Shown here: positions 26,663 to 34,886 of the stretch, piece by piece
Layout of the letters: the number at the start of each line of letters is the position of its first letter
How positions within the stretch are numbered: position 1 is the first letter of the stretch
Assembly (NCBI RefSeq): GCF_042433515.1
Contig: NZ_JBHLVH010000002.1
Span: forward strand, 62,001-126,000
DNA from: Kytococcus schroeteri
GTDB lineage: Bacteria; Actinomycetota; Actinomycetes; Actinomycetales; Dermatophilaceae
Direction: 5' to 3'
Length of the DNA stretch: 64,000 nucleotides
The notes under the pieces: generated by a model
Seen by the model: only the letters and a program-made list of their open reading frames with translations
What the model was told of the DNA's origin: nothing
Database searches by the model: none
Made by a program: the position numbers and the translations under genes

Positions 26663-26712
26663 GAGCACGATGAAGGGCCGACCCCCTCGGGGGTCGGCCC
26701 TTCATCGTGCTC
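26663..26712. terminator. Perfect 23-bp-stem bidirectional terminator
   Basis: GAGCACGATGAAGGGCCGAC starts a perfectly paired 23-bp stem with a CTCG loop. It lies 17 bases after the stop of the upstream plus-strand gene and 18 bases beyond the stop of the minus-strand DLW-39 gene, so it can end both. Confidence 0.9.
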
Positions 26713-26729
26713 TGCGTGGCCGCGGGGGA

Positions 26730-26861
26730 TCAGACCTGCGCGGGCAGCTCGTCGGTGGCAGCGGCCCAGAGCTCGGAGGTCTTGGCGTTCTTGTCCAGGG
26801 TGCGGGTCACGAGGAGGGCGGCGACGCCGGCGATACCGAGGGCCAGGAGGGTGTTCTTCAT
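26730..26861 (-). CDS. DLW-39 family small membrane protein
   Basis: This 43-residue protein begins MKNTLLALGIAGVAALLV, a single hydrophobic helix. It continues with TRTLDKNAKT and ends SELWAAATDELPAQV, matching the DLW-39 family pattern (a helix followed by an aspartate/leucine/tryptophan-type end, about 39-43 residues). The family is found next to gyrA and the Ile/Ala tRNAs throughout Actinobacteria, as here. Its function is unknown. Short length makes it easy to miss. The codon pattern (G/C third positions) fits a real gene. Confidence 0.8.
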   Translation of the reverse strand: MKNTLLALGIAGVAALLVTRTLDKNAKTSELWAAATDELPAQV

Positions 26862-26871
26862 ACCCGCAAGC

Positions 26872-27135
26872 CTACGCCGTCAGGAACCCGTCGGAGAGCA
26901 TGAGGTCCAGGGCCTCCTCCAGTTGGGCCGGCGCCTCGGGCGGGTACTCGCCGTAGGCGTCCAGCACCTGCTCGACCAGGGCCGGGCGCTCCACCGGGCC
27001 CTCGGCGGTGAGGTCCCACAGCAGCACCGCGGGCCCCTGGAGGACGCGCAGCGGGCCGGAGGGGAGCAGGGCCACCACCACCTCCTGCTCGCGGTCCACG
27101 AAGGCGACGTTCTCGGCACGGGCGACGGGGGGCAT
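26872..27135 (-). CDS. PqqD-like small protein
   Basis: This 87-residue protein shows AFVDREQEVVVALLP, RVLQGPAVLLWDLT and the C-terminal helix EEALDLMLSDGFL. That layout matches the PqqD / peptide-chaperone winged-helix family, which presents ribosomal peptides to radical-SAM enzymes. No such enzyme or precursor gene is nearby, so the role is open. An ATG at 27135 gives the family-like start; an earlier ATG at 27174 would add 13 residues. Ten bases separate it from DLW-39, suggesting one transcript. Confidence 0.65.
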   Translation of the reverse strand: MPPVARAENVAFVDREQEVVVALLPSGPLRVLQGPAVLLWDLTAEGPVERPALVEQVLDAYGEYPPEAPAQLEEALDLMLSDGFLTA

Positions 27136-27184
27136 GGTCCGGAGACTAGCCTGCGCTGCCTCGCTCACGCCCACAGGACGCCAA

Positions 27185-27214
27185 AAGGCCGCCCGGCGGG
27201 TGCCGGACGGCCTT
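27185..27214 (-). terminator. Terminator downstream of the tRNA-Ile/tRNA-Ala unit
   Basis: AAGGCCGYCCGGC pairs with its complement around a four-base loop with one mismatch. On the minus strand the 3' arm ends GGCCTTTT. It begins ten bases after the tRNA-Ala 3' end. Confidence 0.8.
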
Positions 27215-27223
27215 CTGGAACCG

Positions 27224-27296
27224 TGGAGCCTAGGGGACTCGAACCCCTAACCCTCTGCTTGCAAAGCAGATGCGCTACCAATTGCGCCAAGGCCCC
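27224..27296 (-). tRNA. tRNA-Ala (anticodon TGC)
   Basis: This is a 73-base cloverleaf. Acceptor GGGGCCT pairs with AGGCTCC, the D loop contains CAATTGGTAGCGC, the anticodon loop TTTGCAA gives anticodon TGC, and the T arm holds GGTTCGAGTCC. CCA is not encoded. It follows tRNA-Ile by 15 bases in the same transcript. Confidence 0.96.
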
Positions 27297-27311
27297 CAGG
27301 GGGTGGATGGG

Positions 27312-27385
27312 TGGGCCTAACTGGACTTGAACCAGTGACCTCTGTCTTATCAGGACAGCGCTCTAACCGACTGAGCTATAGGCCC
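27312..27385 (-). tRNA. tRNA-Ile (anticodon GAT)
   Basis: This is a 74-base cloverleaf. Acceptor GGGCCTA pairs with TAGGCCC, the D arm holds AGCTCAGTCGGTTAGAGC, the anticodon loop CTGATAA gives GAT, and the T arm has GGTTCAAGTCC. CCA is not encoded. The Ile-Ala pair next to gyrA is standard in Actinobacteria. Confidence 0.96.
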
Positions 27386-27430
27386 GTGCTGTCACGGCTT
27401 ACCGTGATGCGAGGGGATACGGTACAGCAC
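27386..27430. repeat. Nested inverted repeats just upstream of tRNA-Ile
   Basis: GTGCTGT at 27386-27392 pairs with ACAGCAC at 27424-27430. Inside it CACGG-CTTA-CCGTG (27393-27406) forms a small hairpin. The block lies directly at the tRNA 5' end, where its promoter or processing site should be. Confidence 0.55.
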
Positions 27431-27457
27431 CTCGTGCGGATTGCGCCAATCGGCGCC

Positions 27458-27952
27458 TCAGTCCTCCACGAGGTCCACCTGCAGCCCGCCCACGAGGGCC
27501 GACATCAGGTTGTAGATGAACGCCAGGAGAGTGCCCAGGACGGTCACCACCACCGTGTTCACCACGGCGAACACGGTGGTGAACGTGAGCACCGTCCCCA
27601 GGCCGAGCAGGTCGGTGAGTTCGGTGGCCTTCCCCTGGTCGGCCTTGGTGCCCACCAGCTCGCCCACGAGCTTGTTGACGTCGTCGAAGACGCCCAGCAG
27701 CGAGAGCGCCAGCCACAGCAGGGTGGTGCCGGCCACGATGGCCAGCCCCAACCCCACGCCGGTGAGGAAGCTCAGCTTGAGCGCCGAGCCGAGGCTCACC
27801 GAGTGCACCGTCGAGCGGCGCAGGGCCCGGCTGCCGCCATCGCCGCCACCGTAGAGGGTGCGCAGGTCGAGTCGGCGGCCACCGTCGCCCCCCGCCGATC
27901 GGCGGGAGGAGCGGCTGCGACGGGTGGGCGGGGTCTTCTGCGTCCTGCTCAC
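27458..27952 (-). CDS. DUF3566 transmembrane protein
   Basis: This 164-residue protein has a basic Ser/Arg-rich N-terminus of about 50 residues, then two helices: LTGVGLGLAIVAGTTLLWLA and a long second one in VLTFTTVFAVVNTVVVTVLG plus LLAFIYNLMS. It ends GGLQVDLVED. DUF3566 proteins follow gyrA in most Actinobacteria (Rv0007 in M. tuberculosis); their role is not settled, though a link to division has been suggested. The GTG start overlaps the gyrA stop by four bases. A small GCGCC-AATC-GGCGC hairpin lies one base after its stop. Confidence 0.92.
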   Translation of the reverse strand: MSRTQKTPPTRRSRSSRRSAGGDGGRRLDLRTLYGGGDGGSRALRRSTVHSVSLGSALKLSFLTGVGLGLAIVAGTTLLWLALSLLGVFDDVNKLVGELVGTKADQGKATELTDLLGLGTVLTFTTVFAVVNTVVVTVLGTLLAFIYNLMSALVGGLQVDLVED

Positions 27953-30678
27953 GACTCGTCCTCTCCGGTGGCACCGGTGGTGCCGTCGGCCACCACGGTG
28001 GCCTCCTGGGTGGTGTCGGCGTTCTCGTCGGCCTCCGCCTCGGCATCGGCCTGCTCCTCGGCGTGGGCGCGGGCCACGGCCACGATGTGCTCCTTCTTGC
28101 CCGGGTCGGCGAAGCGCACCCCGGAGGTGTCACGCCCAGTGAGGCGCACCTCGTCGGCGCGGCTGCGCACCACCTTGCCCGAGCTCATGACCACCATCAC
28201 CTCGTGGTGGTCGCCCACCACGAGGGCGCCCACGAGGTCGCCAGCCTTCTCGGTGGCCTTGGCCACCTTGATGCCCAGGCCGCCACGGCCCTGCACACGG
28301 TACTGGTCCACGCTGGTGCGCTTGGCCATGCCGTTCTCGAACACCACGAACACCTGGGCCCCGTCGGCCTGCTCGTGCGGCACGGTGCGCATGACCAGCA
28401 GCTCGTCGTCGCCGCGGAAGCGCATGCCGGTCACACCCGAGGTGGCGCGGCCCATCGGGCGCAGCTGGTCGTCCGAGGCCCGGAAACGCAGGCTCTGGCC
28501 CTGACGGCTCACGAGCAGGATGTCGTCCTCACCGTCCACCAGGCGCGCGCCCACGAGCTCGTCGCCCTCGCGCAGGTTGACGGCGATGAGGCCACCGGAG
28601 CGCGGGGAGTCGTACTCGGTGAGGCGGGTCTTCTTGACCAGGCCGTTCTTGGTGGCGAGCACCAGGTAGGGCGCGGCCTCGTAGTCCTTGATGGCCAGCA
28701 CCTGGGCGATCTTCTCGTCCGGACCGAAGGCCATGATGTTGGCCACGTGCTGGCCCTTGGAGTCGCGCGACCCCTCGGGCAGCTCCCACGCCCGCGCGCG
28801 GTAGACGCGCCCGGCATCGGTGAAGAAGAGCAGCCACGAGTGGGTCTGGGTGGTGAAGAAGTGGTCCACCACGTCGTCGGCGCGCAGCGTGGTGCCGCGC
28901 ACGCCCTTGCCGCCGCGGCGCTGCGAGCGGTAGGCGTCCACGCGGATGCGCTTGGCGTACCCACCCCGGGTGATGGTCACCACCACGTTCTCGTCCGGGA
29001 TGAGGTCCTCCATGTTGACCTCGGCGTCGTTGGGCACGATCTCCGTGCGGCGCTCGTCGCCGTACTTGTCCACGATCTCGGCGAGCTCCTCACTGATGAT
29101 CGTGCGCTGGCGGGCGGGCGTGGCCAGGATGTCCTGGAGGTCCTCGATGAGGGCCTGCAGGCGGTCGTGCTCGTCGATGATCTTCTGGCGCTCCAGCGCG
29201 GCCAGGCGGCGCAGCTGCATGTCGAGGATGGCGCGCGCCTGGACCTCGTCGATGTCGAGCAGCTCCATCAGGCCGTCGCGCGCCTCCTCCACGGTGGGCG
29301 AGCGGCGGATGAGGGCGATCACCTCGTCGAGCATGTCCAGCGCCTTGAGCAGGCCGCGCAGGATGTGGATCTGCTCCTCGGCGCGCTTCAGGCGGTAGGT
29401 GGTGCGGCGGACGATGACCTCGACCTGGTGGTCCACCCAGTGGCGCACGAAGGCGTTGAGCGGCAGCGTGCGGGGCACGCCGTCCACCAGGGCCAGCATG
29501 TTGGCGCCGAAGTTCTGCTGCAGCTGGGTGTGCTTGTAGAGGTTGTTGAGCACCACCTTGGCCACGGCGTCTCGCTTGAGCACGATGACCAGGCGCTGGC
29601 CGGTGCGACCGGAGGTCTCGTCGCGCAGGTCCGCGATGCCCTGCAGCTTGCCGGTCTTCACCAGCTCGGCGATCTTGCGGGCCAGGGCGTCGGGGTTCAC
29701 CTGGTAGGGCAGCTCGGTGACCACCAGGCAGGTGCGGCCCTGGATCTCCTCCACCTCCACCACGGCGCGCATGGTGATGGAGCCGCGGCCGGTGCGGTAG
29801 GCGTCCTCGATGCCGGAGCGGCCCATGATCTTGGCCCCGGTGGGGAAGTCCGGACCCTTGATGACCTGGAGCAGCTTCTCCTGCAGCTCCTCCTTGGAGG
29901 CCTCGGGGTGCTCCAGCAGCCACTGGCAGCCCTCGGCCACCTCCCGCAGGTTGTGCGGCGGGATCTGCGTGGCCATGCCCACCGCGATGCCGGCCGAGCC
30001 GTTGACCAGCAGGTTGGGGAAGCGGGCCGGCAGCACGGTCGGCTGCAGGGTGCGGCCGTCGTAGTTGGGCTCGAAGTCGACCGTGTCCTCGGTGATGTCG
30101 CGCACCAGCTCCATGGCCAGCGGCTGCATGCGGCACTCGGTGTAACGCGGGGCGGCGGCACCGTCGTCACCGGCGGAGCCGAAGTTGCCCTGGCCGTCGA
30201 TGAGCGGGTAGCGCATGGCCCACGGCTGCGAGAGGCGCACCATCGCGTCGTAGATGGCCGAGTCGCCGTGCGGGTGGTAGTTGGCCATGACGTCGCCCAC
30301 CACGCGGGCGCACTTGTTGTACGAGCGGTCGGGGCGGTAGCCGCCGTCGTACATGGCGTACACGATGCGGCGGTGCACCGGCTTGAGGCCGTCACGGACG
30401 TCCGGCAGCGCGCGAGACACGATGACGCTCATGGCGTACTCGATGTAGCTGCGCTGCATCTCGCTGGAGAGGTCCACCGGCTCGATGCGGCCGTGCTCGG
30501 GGATGGCGTCCCACGCCGGGGCCACGGGGGCGGGCAGGTCGTCCACCGGGTCGGTGCCGGCGGCCACCTGGGCGCCCTCGGTGGGCTGCTCGGCATCGCC
30601 GGCCCCGGTCCCCTCCACCGGGGTCTCGTCGGTGGGCTCGATCGGCTCGTTCGGGTCCTGCGGGGGCTGCTCGCTCAC
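27949..30678 (-). CDS. gyrA: DNA gyrase subunit A
   Basis: This 909-residue subunit cuts and rejoins DNA. The catalytic tyrosine is Y179 (AAAPRYTECRM). The quinolone-resistance region reads HPHGDSAIYDAM, with Ser140 and Asp144 at the positions equivalent to E. coli S83 and D87, so no common resistance change is present. Six C-terminal beta-pinwheel blades follow, including the GyrA box QRRGGKG. It has an acidic N-terminal extension of about 60 residues and an acidic C-terminal tail (EEQADAEAEADENAD). It follows gyrB by 57 bases, with a break that may hold its own ribosome site. DUF3566 overlaps its stop. Confidence 0.97.
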   Translation of the reverse strand: MSEQPPQDPNEPIEPTDETPVEGTGAGDAEQPTEGAQVAAGTDPVDDLPAPVAPAWDAIPEHGRIEPVDLSSEMQRSYIEYAMSVIVSRALPDVRDGLKPVHRRIVYAMYDGGYRPDRSYNKCARVVGDVMANYHPHGDSAIYDAMVRLSQPWAMRYPLIDGQGNFGSAGDDGAAAPRYTECRMQPLAMELVRDITEDTVDFEPNYDGRTLQPTVLPARFPNLLVNGSAGIAVGMATQIPPHNLREVAEGCQWLLEHPEASKEELQEKLLQVIKGPDFPTGAKIMGRSGIEDAYRTGRGSITMRAVVEVEEIQGRTCLVVTELPYQVNPDALARKIAELVKTGKLQGIADLRDETSGRTGQRLVIVLKRDAVAKVVLNNLYKHTQLQQNFGANMLALVDGVPRTLPLNAFVRHWVDHQVEVIVRRTTYRLKRAEEQIHILRGLLKALDMLDEVIALIRRSPTVEEARDGLMELLDIDEVQARAILDMQLRRLAALERQKIIDEHDRLQALIEDLQDILATPARQRTIISEELAEIVDKYGDERRTEIVPNDAEVNMEDLIPDENVVVTITRGGYAKRIRVDAYRSQRRGGKGVRGTTLRADDVVDHFFTTQTHSWLLFFTDAGRVYRARAWELPEGSRDSKGQHVANIMAFGPDEKIAQVLAIKDYEAAPYLVLATKNGLVKKTRLTEYDSPRSGGLIAVNLREGDELVGARLVDGEDDILLVSRQGQSLRFRASDDQLRPMGRATSGVTGMRFRGDDELLVMRTVPHEQADGAQVFVVFENGMAKRTSVDQYRVQGRGGLGIKVAKATEKAGDLVGALVVGDHHEVMVVMSSGKVVRSRADEVRLTGRDTSGVRFADPGKKEHIVAVARAHAEEQADAEAEADENADTTQEATVVADGTTGATGEDES

Positions 30679-30735
30679 AGTGCCTACCTCAGTATCTCGT
30701 AGTCGCTAGAAAGTCGTAGAAGCTCTGATCGAGCG

Positions 30736-32853
30736 TCAGATGTCCAGGAAGCGCACGTCGTGCGCGTTGCGCTGGATGAACGAGCGGCGGGACTCCACGT
30801 CCTCGCCCATGAGCACCGAGAACACCTGGTCGGCCGCGGCGGCGTCGTCCATGGTCACCTGGCGCAGCACGCGGTTGTCCGGGTCCATGGTGGTCTCCCA
30901 CAGCTCGGAGTAGTTCATCTCACCCAGACCCTTGTAGCGCTGGATGCCGTTCTCCTTGGGCAGGCGGCGCCCCTTGGCCTGGCCGGCCTCGATGAGGGCG
31001 TCACGCTCCCGGTCGGTGAACGCGAAGTCGTGCTCGGCGTTGGTCCACTTGAGGCGGTACAGCGGCGGCTGCGCCAAATAGACGTACCCGTGCTCCACCA
31101 GCGGCTTCATGAAGCGGAAGAGCAGCGTGAGCAGCAGGGTGCGGATGTGCATGCCGTCCACGTCGGCATCGGCCATGAGCACGATCTTGTGGTACCGCGC
31201 CTTCTCGATGTCGAACTCCTCACCGATGCCGGTGCCGAAGCTCGAGATGAGCGCCTGCACCTCGGTGTTGGCGAGGATCTTGTCCAGGCGGGCCTTCTCG
31301 ACGTTCAGGATCTTGCCGCGGATGGGCAGGATGGCCTGGTTGAAGGGGTTGCGCCCGGCGATGGCCGAACCGCCGGCGGAGTCACCCTCGACGATGAAGA
31401 CCTCGGAGACCGTGGGGTCGTTGCTCTGGCAGTCCTTGAGCTTGGCGGCCAGACCGCCGGACTCGAGCAGGCCCTTGCGGCGGGTGGCCTCGCGGGCCTT
31501 GCGGGCGGCCATGCGCGCCTGGGCGGCCTGCACGGCCTTGCCCACGATGGCCTTGCCCTCCGACGGATGGGCCTCCAGCCAGTGGCCCAGCTGGTCGGCC
31601 ATCGCGCGCTGCACGAAGCCCTTGACCTCGGAGTTGCCCAGCTTGGTCTTGGTCTGGCCCTCGAACTGCGGCTCGCCGAGCTTCACGGAGATGACGGCGG
31701 TCAGGCCCTCGCGGACGTCGTCACCGGTGAGGGCGGCGTCCTTCTCCTTGAGCAGCTTGTGGGCCCGGGCGAACTCGTTGACCAGACGGGTCAGCGCGGC
31801 GCGGAAGCCCTCCTCGTGCGTGCCGCCCTCGTGGGTGTTCACCGAGTTGGCGTAGGTGTGCACGGACTCGGAGTACGAGGTGGTCCACTGCATCGCGATC
31901 TCGCACTGCAGCATGCGCTCGGTGTCCTCCGTCTCGAACGCGATGACCTCCTCGTTCACCGGCTCGGACTTCTTGGACCTGTTGAGGTGGCGCACGTAGT
32001 CCAGCAGGCCGTCGTCGTAGCGGTAGGTGACGGTGCGGAAGCGGTGGGGCTTCTCGGCGGCCTCGCCCTCGGCGCCCTGGTCACCCTCCTGCGGGGCGTC
32101 GTTGACCTGCTCGCCGTCGGCACCCTTGGTCAGGCCGTCGGCAACGTCCGCATCAGCGTCGTCCAGGCCCTCGTCGTCCGCGTCGGTGGCGCGCGGGCGC
32201 TCGTCGGTGAGCTGGATGGTCAGGCCCTTGTTGAGGAAGCAGGTCTGCTGGAAGCGCGCCCGCAGGGTCTCGAAGTCGATGAGGGTGGTCTCGAAGATGT
32301 CGCCGTCCGGCCAGAAGGTGATGGTGGTGCCGGTCTCGTCCTCGGGCACCTCCTCCATCGCCTGCAGCGGGGCAGTGGGCACGCCGTTGTCGAACTCGAT
32401 GCGGTGCACGCGGCCCTTCTGGCGCACCTCCACCTCCATGCGGGTGGACAGGGCGTTCACCACCGAGGAGCCCACGCCGTGCAGACCACCGGAGACCGCG
32501 TAGGAGTCGCCGCCGAACTTTCCACCGGCGTGCAGCTGGGTGAGCACGAGCTCCACACCGGAGATGCCCTCCTTGGCGTGCACGTCGGTGGGGATTCCGC
32601 GGCCGTTGTCCACCACGCGCACGGCGTTGTCCGGCAGGACCGTCACCTCCACCCGGTCGGCGTACCCGGCCAGGTGCTCGTCCACCGCGTTGTCGACGAT
32701 CTCCCACACCAGGTGGTGCAGGCCGCGCTCGCCCGTGGAGCCGATGTACATGCCGGGGCGCTTGCGGACGGCCTCGAGGCCCTCCAGCACCTGGAGCGAG
32801 CTGGCGTCGTAGCTGGAGGACGACGCGGTGGGCTGCTGGGGCTGGTCGGCCAC
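30736..32853 (-). CDS. gyrB: DNA gyrase subunit B
   Basis: This 705-residue ATPase subunit has GHKL motifs (EIVDNAVDEHLAG, DNGRGIPTD, GGLHGVGSSVVNALS). The transducer domain carries QTKTKLGN, and the TOPRIM domain carries EGDSAGGSA and DADVDGMHI. The family ends with the GEMNYSELWETTMDP tail. An acidic insertion of about 55 residues (about 220-275) between GLTIQLTDERP and HRFRTVTYRY lengthens it over the usual form. It supplies ATP-driven negative supercoiling with GyrA. It is separated from DUF721 by 291 bases holding its own promoter. Confidence 0.97.
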   Translation of the reverse strand: MADQPQQPTASSSSYDASSLQVLEGLEAVRKRPGMYIGSTGERGLHHLVWEIVDNAVDEHLAGYADRVEVTVLPDNAVRVVDNGRGIPTDVHAKEGISGVELVLTQLHAGGKFGGDSYAVSGGLHGVGSSVVNALSTRMEVEVRQKGRVHRIEFDNGVPTAPLQAMEEVPEDETGTTITFWPDGDIFETTLIDFETLRARFQQTCFLNKGLTIQLTDERPRATDADDEGLDDADADVADGLTKGADGEQVNDAPQEGDQGAEGEAAEKPHRFRTVTYRYDDGLLDYVRHLNRSKKSEPVNEEVIAFETEDTERMLQCEIAMQWTTSYSESVHTYANSVNTHEGGTHEEGFRAALTRLVNEFARAHKLLKEKDAALTGDDVREGLTAVISVKLGEPQFEGQTKTKLGNSEVKGFVQRAMADQLGHWLEAHPSEGKAIVGKAVQAAQARMAARKAREATRRKGLLESGGLAAKLKDCQSNDPTVSEVFIVEGDSAGGSAIAGRNPFNQAILPIRGKILNVEKARLDKILANTEVQALISSFGTGIGEEFDIEKARYHKIVLMADADVDGMHIRTLLLTLLFRFMKPLVEHGYVYLAQPPLYRLKWTNAEHDFAFTDRERDALIEAGQAKGRRLPKENGIQRYKGLGEMNYSELWETTMDPDNRVLRQVTMDDAAAADQVFSVLMGEDVESRRSFIQRNAHDVRFLDI

Positions 32854-32978
32854 GGGACTCCCTGGGACGGCTGGTCGTTGTCGGTGGTGCGGGGTGCTGC
32901 TCGATGCCGTGCGGCGGGCACTGGCGTACCCGCACCTCTCTCACGCGCGCGGGCGCGCGAGGACACATGCAACGCCCC

Positions 32979-32987
32979 ATCTTAGCA
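32979..32987 (-). promoter_or_regulatory. Extended -10 promoter for gyrBA
   Basis: On the minus strand TGCTAAGAT is an extended -10 box (TGnTAAGAT), about 125 bases before the gyrB start. The -35 region is weak (ATGGGG at the expected spacing). The leader between promoter and gene is rich in CG repeats and could form a hairpin. Confidence 0.5.
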
Positions 32988-33144
32988 AGAGGACGCCGAT
33001 TCCCCATGGCCGTCCACCGGTTCACGGCCCCGAAATCGGGCCGGGAGGCACCTCACGAGCGACGAGCGGGTCCCCACCCGTGGGCGGGTACGGCCACCAC
33101 CCCCACGAACGGCCACAGGGGCCCGCATCGGACCCGGGGCCACC

Positions 33145-33717
33145 TCACCCGTAGGTGTCGCGCGGGCCCGGGCCGGAGATGCGCCGCGGGCCGTGGCGCC
33201 AGGACGGCGCCGCCGGGCCGATGACGCGCACGCTCGTGACCACCCCGAAGCCCAGCTCCTCGTCCAGCCGGCGCTGCAGCGTGCTGGTCAGCATGGTCAG
33301 CTGCGTGGCCCAGGTGGAGGACTCCGCCCGCACCACCAGGCACCCGTCCTCGAAGCTCTCCGGCAGGCTGTGGCCGGCCACGTCGGCACCCACGATGCCG
33401 ACCCAGTCGCCCATCACGCGGCCCACCTTGAGCTCGTCGCCCCAGCCGCGGTCCTCGATCATCCGCGTGAACTCCGCACCCAGGGTCTGCGGGTCACGGC
33501 GGCCCTTGCCGGAGGTGCCGGCCCGGCCGGGGGAGTCCTTCCGGCGGCGCCGCCCGGGTGCTCCGGGGCGCAGACCACGCGCCCGGGCCATGTCCCGCAT
33601 CCGGGCCAGGGTCAGGTCCGCGGCGTCCAGCTCGGCCTCGCCGCCCGCCGGGTCCCCGCTCGCGGGTCCGTTGCCGCTCCGGTCAACCGGCCCGCCGAGC
33701 GGTCCCGGGGTGCTCAC
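33145..33717 (-). CDS. DUF721 (DciA-like) protein
   Basis: This 190-residue protein has a Pro/Gly/Arg-rich N-terminal half and a C-terminal DUF721 domain (LGAEFTRMIEDRGWGDELKV, VMGDWVGIVGADVAGHSLPE, CLVVRAESSTWATQLTML). DUF721 includes DciA, the ancestral loader or recruiter of the replicative helicase DnaB; in Actinobacteria it sits between recF and gyrB, as here. Inference: it helps start replication at the neighbouring origin. The GTG start overlaps the recF stop by four bases, so it ends the dnaN-gnd-recF-DUF721 run. Confidence 0.9.
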   Translation of the reverse strand: MSTPGPLGGPVDRSGNGPASGDPAGGEAELDAADLTLARMRDMARARGLRPGAPGRRRRKDSPGRAGTSGKGRRDPQTLGAEFTRMIEDRGWGDELKVGRVMGDWVGIVGADVAGHSLPESFEDGCLVVRAESSTWATQLTMLTSTLQRRLDEELGFGVVTSVRVIGPAAPSWRHGPRRISGPGPRDTYG

Positions 33718-34886
33718 GTGCGCGCCTCGGCGTGGCCCATGGTCACGTCCACGTGGTGGGCGCTCTCCCGCAGGCTCGGCGGGATGTCGGATTCCACCGC
33801 CGCGGTCACCAGCACCTGCTCGGCGTCGGCCACCATCTGCGCCAACCGCTCGCGCCGCCCGGCGTCCAGCTCGGCGAACACGTCGTCGAGCACCAGCACC
33901 GGGTCGGTGCCCAGGTCGGTGCGCAGCAGGTGAAAGGCCGCCAACCGCAGGGCCAGCGCGAACGACCACGACTCCCCGTGGCTCGCGTAGCCCTTGGCCG
34001 GCACCGGACCGAGGGTCAGCTCGAGCTCCTCACGGTGCGGCCCCACCAGTGTGATGCCGCGCTCCAGCTCGCGCTGCCGGAGCTGCGCCAGGGAGGCCAC
34101 CACGAGGCGCGCCAGCTCCTCGCGCTCGGGCACCTCGCCCCCGTCGACCAGAGCCTGCGCCGCGGCGTCGGCCTCCTCGCCCACCAGTGACCAGCGGTAG
34201 GCGATGCCGGCCTCGGACTGGGCGTCGCTCACCTCTCGATAGGCGTTCTCCACGAATCTCCGTAGATCTTGCACCAGGCGTAGACGAGCGTAGAGGAGGG
34301 AAGCGGCCCCCATCGCCAGGTGCTCGTCCCACGCGTCCAGCATCGCCAGGGTGGAGGCCGACGGCGTGCTGCGGGAGGAACGGGCGTCGCGCAGCAGGGC
34401 GTTGCGCTGCTTGAGCGCCTGCGCGTAGTCCCCCTGCACCCCCGCCCAGCGCGGCTGGCGCGCCACGAGCAGTGCGTCCAGGTAGGCCCGCCGGGTGGCC
34501 GGGTCGCCCTTCACCAGGGCCAGGTCCTCCGGGGCGAAGAGCACCGTGCGCAGGGTGCCCAGCAGGTCACGCGGCCGGGGCACGGGGGAACGCCCCAGCT
34601 GCGCGCGGTTGGCCCGCCCCGGGTTGAGCTGCAGCTCGAGCACCGTCTCCCGGCCGTCGCGCTCCACGGCGCCCCGGATGATCGCGTGCTCGGCCCCGAA
34701 GCGCACCAGCGGGGCGTCACTGCTCACCCGGTGCGAGCCGAGCGTGGCGAGGTAGCCGGCGGCCTCCACGAGGTTGGTCTTTCCCTGGCCGTTGCGGCCC
34801 ACCAGCACGGTCACCCCGGCCGGCAGGTCGAGCGCGGCCTCCTCGTAGGACCGGAAGTCGCGCACCGCCAGGTGGCGGAGCCTCAC
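33714..34886 (-). CDS. recF: RecF DNA repair/recombination protein
   Basis: This 390-residue SMC-like ATPase has Walker A GRNGQGKTNLVEA, the recognisable N-terminus HLAVRDFRSYEEA, the signature region SHGESWSFALALRLAAF and Walker B DPVLVLDDVFAELD. RecF helps load RecA at single-strand gaps with RecO and RecR. Its GTG start overlaps the gnd stop (GTGA), and it in turn overlaps DUF721, so all three are translationally linked. The length is normal for Actinobacteria. Confidence 0.96.
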   Translation of the reverse strand: MRLRHLAVRDFRSYEEAALDLPAGVTVLVGRNGQGKTNLVEAAGYLATLGSHRVSSDAPLVRFGAEHAIIRGAVERDGRETVLELQLNPGRANRAQLGRSPVPRPRDLLGTLRTVLFAPEDLALVKGDPATRRAYLDALLVARQPRWAGVQGDYAQALKQRNALLRDARSSRSTPSASTLAMLDAWDEHLAMGAASLLYARLRLVQDLRRFVENAYREVSDAQSEAGIAYRWSLVGEEADAAAQALVDGGEVPEREELARLVVASLAQLRQRELERGITLVGPHREELELTLGPVPAKGYASHGESWSFALALRLAAFHLLRTDLGTDPVLVLDDVFAELDAGRRERLAQMVADAEQVLVTAAVESDIPPSLRESAHHVDVTMGHAEART

